Positions 1 through 4,201 of a DNA stretch of 5,594 nucleotides are shown piece after piece (position 1 is the first letter of the stretch; every line of letters begins with the position of its first letter). The DNA is from an uncultured Clostridia bacterium (GTDB lineage: Bacteria; Bacillota; Clostridia; Oscillospirales; Ruminococcaceae). The position numbers were made by a program, and so were the translations under genes. The DNA lies in assembly GCA_937907305.1 (NCBI GenBank), contig CALERQ010000122.1:1-5594 (forward strand), in the 5' to 3' direction. Below the pieces are notes generated by a model. The model was not told where the DNA came from. It saw only the letters and a program-made list of their open reading frames with translations, and made no database searches.

Positions 1-26
1 CATCTCCATATGATGTAACGCCATTT

Positions 27-55
27 ATTCTACTATACTCCGCGGGAAAATGCAA
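27..55 (-). promoter_or_regulatory. Leftward promoter at the window edge
   Basis: On the minus strand a -35 box TTGCAT (50-55) and a -10 box TAGAAT (27-32) are separated by exactly 17 bp. Transcription would start near position 20 and leave the window on the left, so the gene it serves lies outside. This promoter is divergent from the tRNA promoter. No start codon with a well-spaced ribosome binding site can be assigned in the 20 bases that remain. The assignment rests on consensus match only. Confidence 0.55.
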
Positions 56-78
56 GGGTATGGAGGGCGGCAGTTGGT

Positions 79-145
79 AAAAAGCAAAACTTTTCGCAAA
101 AAACGCAAAAAAGCAATTGACTATTTCCTTTTGGTGTGGTAATAT
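79..145 (+). promoter_or_regulatory. tRNA-Arg promoter with A-tract upstream region
   Basis: A -35 box TTGACT (117-122) and a -10 box TAATAT (140-145) are separated by 17 bp, and a TG dinucleotide one base before the -10 (137-138) makes it an extended -10. Upstream, A or T tracts at 79-83, 86-89, 91-94, 98-103 and 107-112 recur at about one helical turn, as in UP elements or curved DNA that boost stable RNA promoters. The predicted start near 152 leaves a short 5' leader before the tRNA. The boxes are seen directly; the UP-element role is inferred. Confidence 0.7.
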
Positions 146-167
146 AATTAAGCTGTCAAAAGCAAAT

Positions 168-244
168 GCGCTGTTAGCTCAGCTGGATAGAGCGTCTGGC
201 TACGGACCAGAAGGCCAGGGGTTCGAATCCCTTACAGCGCGCCA
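168..244 (+). tRNA. tRNA-Arg (anticodon ACG)
   Basis: A complete cloverleaf is visible. The acceptor arms are GCGCTGT (168-174) and ACAGCGC (234-240), fully paired. The D stem is GCTC (177-180) with GAGC (190-193). The anticodon stem is TCTGG (195-199) with CCAGA (207-211) around a seven-base loop holding ACG at 202-204. The T stem is 217-221 with 229-233 (one G-T pair) around TTCGAAT. The discriminator base is G241 and the CCA end is encoded at 242-244. ACG, with its first base normally deaminated to inosine, reads CGU, CGC and CGA arginine codons. The gene stands alone between its own promoter and terminator. No second copy of its 3' end was seen in the window, so there is no sign of an integrated element at this site. 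Confidence 0.97.
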
Positions 245-246
245 TT

Positions 247-279
247 CCGCCACAGGCTATCCACTGTGGCGGTTTTTTT
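247..279 (+). terminator. Rho-independent terminator of the tRNA
   Basis: A perfect 9-bp stem, CCGCCACAG (247-255) with CTGTGGCGG (264-272), has an 8-base loop and is followed by seven T residues (273-279). It begins two bases after the CCA end and should end the tRNA transcript. The next gene starts only 28 bases later with no obvious promoter of its own, so partial read-through may feed it. Confidence 0.92.
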
Positions 280-306
280 ATTATCTGTTGGAGGGAGGGG
301 TACACT

Positions 307-576
307 GTGAGCTGGTGGGTATATATGCTGGAGTGCCGGGATGGTACCCTGTATACTGGCTGCACCGATGACATCCCCCGGCGGTTGGCAGCGCACAATG
401 CCGGCCGCGGCGCAAAATATACCCGCGGCCGTGGGCCGGTGACGCTGCGGTACCGGGAGGAAACCCCGGATAAGCCTGCTGCCCTGCGGCGGGAGGCGGC
501 TATTAAGCGGCTGAGCCGAGCGGAAAAACAAGCCTTGATTGCTGTATACAATAAGGAGAATAGTGATGAAGCATAA
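307..576 (+). CDS. GIY-YIG nuclease-like protein, YhbQ/YazA (UPF0213) type
   Basis: This 89-residue protein is a single GIY-YIG domain, about the whole length of the small YhbQ/YazA family (around 95-100 residues). The two motif tyrosines lie in VYML (Y6) and YTG (Y16). R25 and H30-N31 follow in the helix that carries the catalytic arginine. The family block GAKYTRGRGP is at 35-44, and E63 matches the metal-binding glutamate in REAAIKRLS. Family members are thought to cut or nick DNA; a precise role is not established, and cytoplasmic location follows from the lack of a signal peptide. The GTG start at 307 is chosen because a GGAGGGAGGGG ribosome binding site (290-300) sits 6 bases before it and the motif begins at residue 5. 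The last 11 bases overlap the lipoprotein gene. I see no clear promoter between the tRNA terminator and this gene. Domain call is firm; function is by family only. Confidence 0.9.
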   Translation: MSWWVYMLECRDGTLYTGCTDDIPRRLAAHNAGRGAKYTRGRGPVTLRYREETPDKPAALRREAAIKRLSRAEKQALIAVYNKENSDEA

Positions 577-1672
577 CAAATTGTATCATATGGCGGCTGC
601 CCTGCTGGCGGTGATGCTGCTGGCGCTGACCGCCTGCGGCAGTGAGCCCCGGCAGCCGCAGATAACCGATGAAACCACCGTGACCGGCCCCGAGGAGATC
701 GGTGAGATATGCCTGTACGGGGAATACCATGCCAATGAGCATCTGCTGAAAAAGGAGCTGGCCCTGTGGAAAGATTGCTATGCCCGTGGGGTACGCTATC
801 TTTTTGTGGAGCTGCCCTATTACACCGCCCAGTACCTTAACCTGTGGATGCAGGTGGAGGATGATACCATTCTGCTGGAGGTCTACGAGGACTGGAACGG
901 CTCCCTTTCCTATAATGAGCTGGTTCTGGAATTTTACCGCAGCATCAAGGCGGCCTGCCCGGAAACGATTTTTGTCGGTACCGATATTGGGCACCAGTAT
1001 GATACCACCGGTACTCGGTATGAGAGTTATCTGCGGGCCGAGGGCCAGCTGAACAGCGAGGAATATAAGCGCGCGGATACCTGTGTGATCCAGGGGCGGC
1101 ACTTCTATGGCGAGCGGAATGAGGAAACGCAGGATACCTACCGGGAAAACGCCATGGTGGAAAATTTCATCACGGCGGTGGAGCGGCTGCCTGCCGGGAC
1201 CGATATTATGGGCATCTACGGTGCGGCCCACACCGATCCTACCGCGCTTTCCTGGGGTGGTACGGTGGATAGCATGGCCAAGCAGCTGGCCGCCTACTAC
1301 GGCGATAAGCTGCACTGCACTGATCTCTCCGAGCTGCCCGCGCCCACTGTCACCGAAGAGGTCTTTATCGTGGCGGGCAGGCACTACACCGCCACCTGGC
1401 TGGGCGGGGAGGACGCCAGCGTGTGGTCGCAGCAGTACCAAAGCAGGACTTTCTGGCGGCTGGAGGGGGCCTATGCGGACTTTGCCGATGCCGCGCTGAC
1501 CGATGATGTGCTGCCCTACAATAACTACCCTGCCGAGGTAGAAACCGGCCAGGTATTTGCCATTGAAATGATTCGCAGTGATACCGGCGCCAGTGAGTGG
1601 TTCTATTATCGTTCTGATGGTACCACCTGGAACGGTCTCCCCACCACTGTGGGATTTGACCCGGAAGCGTAA
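566..1672 (+). CDS. Lipoprotein of the TraB/ChaN/Tiki-like superfamily
   Basis: This is a 368-residue predicted lipoprotein. A basic start (K2, K5) and hydrophobic segment (about 9-21) lead to the lipobox L21-T22-A23-C24, so the mature protein should be anchored by C24 on the outer face of the membrane. The body carries the pattern of the Tiki/TraB/ChaN/erythromycin-esterase superfamily: GEYH at 52-55, also ChaN-like with H59; E82 in FVELP; R193, N195 and M197 in YRENAM; and GAAH at 219-222. These positions are expected to form a metal or haem site or a hydrolase centre; which one cannot be told from sequence. Residues from about 250 to 368 look like a separate C-terminal region of unknown kind, rich in W and Y. 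The ATG at 566 is preferred over upstream TTG or GTG because AAGGAG (553-558) lies 7 bases before it. It overlaps the nuclease gene by 11 bases, suggesting coupled translation, though no functional link is known. Substrate is unknown. Confidence 0.75.
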   Translation: MKHNKLYHMAAALLAVMLLALTACGSEPRQPQITDETTVTGPEEIGEICLYGEYHANEHLLKKELALWKDCYARGVRYLFVELPYYTAQYLNLWMQVEDDTILLEVYEDWNGSLSYNELVLEFYRSIKAACPETIFVGTDIGHQYDTTGTRYESYLRAEGQLNSEEYKRADTCVIQGRHFYGERNEETQDTYRENAMVENFITAVERLPAGTDIMGIYGAAHTDPTALSWGGTVDSMAKQLAAYYGDKLHCTDLSELPAPTVTEEVFIVAGRHYTATWLGGEDASVWSQQYQSRTFWRLEGAYADFADAALTDDVLPYNNYPAEVETGQVFAIEMIRSDTGASEWFYYRSDGTTWNGLPTTVGFDPEA

Positions 1673-1677
1673 ATACG

Positions 1678-1719
1678 AAAAACCCCTGCCCGGCTTTGCA
1701 GCACGGCGGGGGCTTTTTT
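1678..1719. terminator. Two-way terminator between convergent genes
   Basis: CCCCTGCC (1683-1690) pairs with GGCGGGGG (1705-1712) through one G-T wobble, around a 14-base loop. A T run (1714-1719) follows on the plus strand, and the A run at 1678-1682 gives a T run on the minus strand. It can therefore stop both the lipoprotein transcript and the leftward small gene, whose stop codon (1718-1720) lies in its edge. Confidence 0.8.
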
Positions 1720-1915
1720 ATTCGTCCTCTATTTTGGCCAGCCGGCGGCGCACCGCCTCGGTGACCGCGAAAAGGTGAAAATACAGCGCCCGGTAGTCCG
1801 GTGCGTCGCTTTGCATACACACTTCTTCGCAGTGCTGCTGTTCCTGCTCTATCAGCCGCAGGGCCTGTGATACCGCATCATACAGGCCGTGGCTCAACTT
1901 TTCATAGTCCAGCAT
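1718..1915 (-). CDS. Small helical protein of unknown function
   Basis: The predicted product has 65 residues. I do not recognise a family. It is rich in E, Q, L, A and R, looks mostly helical, has no signal peptide or membrane segment, and contains two cysteines (in HCEEVC). The charged helical character would suit a small coiled-coil or protein-binding factor, but no role can be assigned. The ATG at 1915 is preceded on the minus strand by AAGGAAGG about 13 bases upstream, a rather long spacing, and by a perfect TATAAT -10 box at 1952-1957. It ends inside the two-way terminator and diverges from the XRE regulator gene, which may control it through the shared spacer. Real coding status is supported by position, promoter, terminator and codon character rather than by homology. 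Confidence 0.65.
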   Translation of the reverse strand: MLDYEKLSHGLYDAVSQALRLIEQEQQHCEEVCMQSDAPDYRALYFHLFAVTEAVRRRLAKIEDE

Positions 1916-1951
1916 TTTCGTTTTCCGCCCTTCCTTTGTTGTGCTATTTTA

Positions 1952-1980
1952 ATTATAAACCTTGTATTTTTTAGCAATAT
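1952..1980 (-). promoter_or_regulatory. Leftward promoter of the small unknown gene
   Basis: On the minus strand a perfect -10 box TATAAT lies at 1952-1957. The sequence 17 bp upstream is ATATTG (1975-1980), a weak -35. The -35 area overlaps the near-palindrome at 1976-1996, so a protein bound there should block this promoter. Confidence 0.55.
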
Positions 1981-1996
1981 GGCAAACTGTCATATT
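1976..1996. promoter_or_regulatory. Candidate operator for the XRE regulator
   Basis: A 21-bp near-palindrome has arms AATATGGCA and TGTCATATT, matching at 8 of 9 paired positions around a 3-base centre. It lies between the divergent small gene and the XRE gene, overlaps the -35 area of the leftward promoter and a possible extended -10 (TG at 1988-1989, CATATT at 1991-1996) for the rightward gene. Size and position fit a dimeric helix-turn-helix repressor site. Binding is inferred. Confidence 0.5.
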
Positions 1997-2014
1997 TTCC
2001 CGCCGATTTTGTGG

Positions 2015-2029
2015 CCTAATTCTATTAGG
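2015..2029 (+). promoter_or_regulatory. Perfect inverted repeat over the XRE gene's ribosome binding site
   Basis: CCTAAT (2015-2020) and ATTAGG (2024-2029) form a perfect inverted repeat around TCT. The right arm contains most of the only plausible ribosome binding site, AGGTG (2027-2031), 9 bases before the ATG at 2041. As DNA it could be a second operator half-site pair; as RNA the 6-bp hairpin could partly hide the ribosome binding site. Confidence 0.4.
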
Positions 2030-2040
2030 TGATGTATAGA

Positions 2041-2253
2041 ATGTCGGTCCCATTAAAAGAGCTAAGAAAAGAAAAAGGGTTATCCCAAATCGCCGTGCAG
2101 ATGCAGACTGGCATCGAGCAGGCGCTCATTTCCAAATACGAAAACGGCGAGCGGGTGCCGCCCACCGAAACGCTGATGCAGCTGGCCGATTTTTACGGTG
2201 TCAGCATGGACTACATCATGGGCCGCACCGACCGCAAGGAAATTAACCGCTGA
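2041..2253 (+). CDS. XRE-family helix-turn-helix regulator
   Basis: This 70-residue protein is a single Cro/CI-type (HTH_3) DNA-binding domain. LKELRKEKGLSQ (5-16) forms the first helix and turn; helix 2 runs from about S15, and the recognition helix is about 26-33 (with SKYENGERVP following at 31-40); the third conserved block is LADFYGVSMDYIMGR (48-62). There is no separate dimerisation or sensor domain, so it probably acts as a small dimeric repressor in the cytoplasm. The ATG at 2041 is chosen because AGGTG at 2027-2031 has workable spacing; GTG 2029 and ATG 2032 are in frame but too close to any ribosome binding site, and would add 3-4 residues. A 21-bp near-palindrome upstream (1976-1996) suggests autoregulation and control of the divergent small gene. 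The first 20 codons are AT-rich while the rest resemble the neighbours. Confidence 0.9.
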   Translation: MSVPLKELRKEKGLSQIAVQMQTGIEQALISKYENGERVPPTETLMQLADFYGVSMDYIMGRTDRKEINR

Positions 2254-2301
2254 TCTCCCATTTTGGGAGACCGGCGGAACTTTTTTGCCGAAAGGCGAAA
2301 A
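2254..2301 (+). other. Two hairpins after the XRE gene (weak terminator candidate)
   Basis: Directly after the stop codon TCTCCCA (2254-2260) and TGGGAGA (2264-2270) form a perfect 7-bp stem with a TTT loop. The T run (2281-2286) comes 10 bases later, so it is not a standard terminator. A second hairpin pairs 2282-2289 with 2294-2301, closed by a GAAA tetraloop, and absorbs that T run. Together they may slow or end XRE transcription, but read-through into rarA cannot be excluded. Confidence 0.45.
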
Positions 2302-2319
2302 TTTGTTCGGATAATATGG

Positions 2320-2348
2320 TTCCCAAATGCAGCAAAGTGTGCTAAAAT
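2320..2348 (+). promoter_or_regulatory. Probable rarA promoter
   Basis: A -35-like box TTCCCA (2320-2325) and a -10 box TAAAAT (2343-2348) are 17 bp apart, with TG at 2340-2341 making an extended -10. Transcription would start near 2355 and give a leader of about 145 bases that carries the whole four-way-junction element before the rarA start. Assignment is by consensus and position. Confidence 0.55.
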
Positions 2349-2363
2349 AAAAGCAGAAGGCAG

Positions 2364-2473
2364 GGTTCCTGCACGGGGGCGCCGCAGGCAAGCCGCGAAG
2401 CGGCTTCGGCGGCCGAAGGCCGCCGGCTCCGGCGCAGCCGGAGCGCCTGCGGCGCCCCACCCGGTCCCTGCAC
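2364..2473 (+). repeat. GC-rich element folding into a perfect four-way junction, flanked by direct repeats
   Basis: The core, 2376-2458 (83 bases), is fully paired except for three triloops. The outer stem is 14 bp, GGGGCGCCGCAGGC (2376-2389) with 2445-2458. Inside it, without any unpaired junction base, are hairpin A (2390-2396 with 2400-2406, loop GAA), hairpin B (2407-2414 with 2418-2425, loop GAA) and hairpin C (2426-2433 with 2437-2444, loop GCA). All three loops are closed by a C-G pair, so each is C(GNA)G, a type known to be very stable in single-stranded DNA; hairpin A contains GCGAAGC. GGTTCCTGCAC (2364-2374) and GGTCCCTGCAC (2463-2473) flank the core as an 11-bp direct repeat with one mismatch, possibly a target duplication. 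It has no T tract, so it is not an ordinary terminator. It lies in the likely 5' leader of rarA. Folding is read directly from the sequence; mobility or function is inferred. Confidence 0.8.
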
Positions 2474-2484
2474 AGTTCCATCCC

Positions 2485-2498
2485 AAGGAGGTACCTCC
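2485..2498 (+). promoter_or_regulatory. Strong rarA ribosome binding site inside a palindrome
   Basis: AAGGAGGT (2485-2492) lies 7 bases before the ATG at 2500 and fixes the start of rarA, although the reading frame is open further upstream through the repeat element. The site is part of the perfect 12-bp palindrome GGAGGTACCTCC (2487-2498). In RNA this can form a 4-bp hairpin with a GTAC loop that would partly cover the ribosome binding site. Confidence 0.75.
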
Positions 2499-2499
2499 C

Positions 2500-3765
2500 A
2501 TGGCAGCACCCCTCGCGGATCGCATCCGCCCCCAGTCCCTCGATGAAATGGTCGGTCAGCAGCATTTGCTGGGGCCCAGCGGCCTGCTGCGCCGCATCGC
2601 CCAAAGCGGCACTCTGCCCAATCTTATTTTCTATGGCCCTTCCGGTGTGGGCAAAACCACCGCGGCGCGCATTATCGCGGCGGGTGCGGGCAAAAAGCTC
2701 TATCGCCTCAATGGTACTACCGCCTCCACCGGGGATATCAAGGCCCTCATTGCCGATTTAGGCGGCTTTGATGCCATGGGCGGCGTGGTGCTGTACCTGG
2801 ATGAGATCCAATACCTCAATAAAAAACAGCAGCAGACGCTGCTGGAATACATCGAGGATGGCTCCATTACCCTCATTGCCTCCACAACCGAAAATCCTTA
2901 CTTCTATGTCTACAATGCCATTCTCAGCCGCTGCACCGTTTTTGAGTTCAAGCCGGTGGATGCCGCTGAGGTGGAACGATACCTGCAAAATGCTCTGGAA
3001 AAGTTGCGGCAGCAGTCCCCGGAATTGCAGGCGGAGGAGGGGGCGCTGGCCCACATTGCCGCCTGCTGCGGCGGGGATGTAAGAAAAGCCGCCAACGCTT
3101 TGGAGATCTGCGCCCTGGGCGCTATGGCCACCACCGGCCGGCCGGTCATTACGCTGGAGGATGCGAAACAGGCCGCCCAGCGCAGCGCCATGCGGTATGA
3201 CCGGGAGGGCGACCAGCACTACGATCTCCTCTCCGCCCTGCAAAAATCCATCCGCGGCTCCGATCCCGATGCCGCGGTGCATTACCTGGGCCGTCTGCTG
3301 GAGGCAGGGGATCTTCTATCTCCCTGCCGCCGTCTGCTGGTCATTGCGGCGGAGGACATTGGCCTGGCCTACCCACAGGCCATTGCCATCGTAAAAGCCT
3401 GCGTGGATGCCGCCGTGCAGCTGGGCCTGCCGGAGGCCCGTATCCCACTGGCGGAAGCCGCTGTGCTGTTGGCTACGGCACCCAAATCCAACGCTTCCTA
3501 TATGGCCATCAATGCCGCTATGGCTGATATCCAAAAGGGCAGGGGACAGGGTTTCCCGCGCTGCCTGCAAAATGTCCACTATGATAGCGCCGAGGTGGAG
3601 CAAAAGGGGCAGAACTACCTCTACCCGCACGATTTCCCCAATCACTGGGTGGCGCAGCAGTACCTGCCGGATGACCTGGTCGGTACACAGTACTATCAGT
3701 ATGGCGATAACAAGACCGAGCAGGCTGCTCGTGCCTACTGGGAACCCCGCAAAAAGGAGAAATGA
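2500..3765 (+). CDS. rarA: RarA/MgsA replication-associated recombination AAA+ ATPase
   Basis: This 421-residue protein matches the RarA (MgsA, YrvN; WRNIP1/Mgs1) family in length and order of motifs. RarA acts at stalled replication forks and single-stranded gaps, binding DNA ends and SSB, in the cytoplasm. The family opening PLADRIRPQSLDEMVGQQHL is at 4-23. Walker A is G46-T53 with K52, Walker B ends in D101-E102, sensor 1 is in STTENP (128-133), the arginine finger is R144 in LSRC, and sensor 2 is R195 in GDVRKAAN. The C-terminal tetramerisation region (MgsA_C) starts near SIRGSDPDAA (250-259) and ends with YPHDFPNHWVAQQYLP (375-390). All catalytic residues are present and the gene looks intact. 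The ATG at 2500 is chosen for its strong ribosome binding site and family length; the in-frame TTG at 2263 would add a low-complexity R/A/G/P tail encoded by the repeat. Its stop lies 2 bases before the start of the next gene, indicating an operon. Confidence 0.97.
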   Translation: MAAPLADRIRPQSLDEMVGQQHLLGPSGLLRRIAQSGTLPNLIFYGPSGVGKTTAARIIAAGAGKKLYRLNGTTASTGDIKALIADLGGFDAMGGVVLYLDEIQYLNKKQQQTLLEYIEDGSITLIASTTENPYFYVYNAILSRCTVFEFKPVDAAEVERYLQNALEKLRQQSPELQAEEGALAHIAACCGGDVRKAANALEICALGAMATTGRPVITLEDAKQAAQRSAMRYDREGDQHYDLLSALQKSIRGSDPDAAVHYLGRLLEAGDLLSPCRRLLVIAAEDIGLAYPQAIAIVKACVDAAVQLGLPEARIPLAEAAVLLATAPKSNASYMAINAAMADIQKGRGQGFPRCLQNVHYDSAEVEQKGQNYLYPHDFPNHWVAQQYLPDDLVGTQYYQYGDNKTEQAARAYWEPRKKEK

Positions 3766-3767
3766 TC

Positions 3768-4148
3768 ATGGGCTTTTGGATCTTTATGTTCTGCTGTACT
3801 CTGCTGATCCCCATTATCATGATCGTTGCCGGGAACTCCATGCGCCGCGGCAAGATCGAAACCATCAATTCCATTATTGGCTACCGCACCCGCCGTTCCA
3901 TGCAGAACCAACAGACCTGGGACTACGCCCACCGGGAGTGCGGCCTGCTGTGGCGGCGCTGGGGCAGTACCATGCTGGTGCTTACCGTCATTGCTATGCT
4001 GTTGTTTATAGGGGAGGACACCGACCACATTGGGGTGGCGGGCTGTATTATTACCGTGCTGCAGATGATTCCCCTGCTCCTTTCCATTGCCGTTGTGGAA
4101 AAGAGGCTCCGGAAAAAATTTGATGAGAACGGCCTCCCGCGCCAATAG
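3768..4148 (+). CDS. SdpI/YhfL-family membrane protein
   Basis: The 126-residue product has three predicted membrane segments (about 3-21, 68-82 and 89-109). Between the first and second is the SdpI/YhfL signature: GYRTRRSMQNQQTWDYAHRECG at about 38-59, split here as IIGYRTRRSM and TWDYAHRECG. In Bacillus subtilis SdpI gives immunity to the SdpC toxin and signals to its regulator, but many relatives have no known toxin partner, and none is visible here. The protein is shorter than full-length SdpI, whose extra membrane segments are missing, and resembles the single-domain YhfL-like members. ATG 3768 is preferred because AAGGAG (3754-3759) is 8 bases upstream; ATG 3762, overlapping the rarA stop, is only 2 bases away. 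Spacing implies co-transcription with rarA, and the gene ends before a strong terminator. Family call is good; role is unknown. Confidence 0.88.
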   Translation: MGFWIFMFCCTLLIPIIMIVAGNSMRRGKIETINSIIGYRTRRSMQNQQTWDYAHRECGLLWRRWGSTMLVLTVIAMLLFIGEDTDHIGVAGCIITVLQMIPLLLSIAVVEKRLRKKFDENGLPRQ

Positions 4149-4162
4149 AGTCCCTTGTGACC

Positions 4163-4201
4163 ACTAAAATAAAAAGCCCCCACGGGGCTTTTTATTTTAG
4201 T
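4163..4201. terminator. Perfect two-way terminator
   Basis: Arms 4163-4180 and 4184-4201 are perfect reverse complements (18 bp) around the loop CAC. The GC core AGCCCC/GGGGCT is flanked by A-rich and T-rich arms, so a T-rich tract follows the GC stem on both strands. It lies between the SdpI-like gene and the leftward membrane-anchored gene and should end both operons. Confidence 0.93.

Noticed and set aside
218..244. Attachment site at the 3' end of tRNA-Arg
   Set aside because: No integrase gene and no second copy of the tRNA 3' end are visible in the window.
117..371. 84-codon frame running through the tRNA gene
   Set aside because: It translates the tRNA-Arg and its terminator; the start overlaps the tRNA promoter.
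503..1441. Long leftward open frame (312 codons) opposite the lipoprotein gene
   Set aside because: It lies antisense to a gene with a clear lipobox, ribosome binding site and family motifs; its product looks like low-complexity shadow sequence. GC-rich coding DNA commonly leaves such frames open.
2029..2034. Alternative XRE starts GTG 2029 and ATG 2032
   Set aside because: They lie on or right next to the only ribosome-binding-like sequence; ATG 2041 has better spacing and gives the usual short lead before the helix-turn-helix. They cannot be fully excluded.
2376..2458. Ordinary rho-independent terminator or CRISPR-like repeat
   Set aside because: No T tract follows on either strand, and there is one multi-branched unit rather than repeats with spacers. 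A protein-coding origin is also unlikely because the rarA start is well fixed at 2500.
3407..4123. Rightward frame of 238 codons bridging rarA and the SdpI-like gene
   Set aside because: It is an out-of-frame reading of both real genes; both have full motif sets and proper starts in their own frames, so there is no fusion or frameshift.
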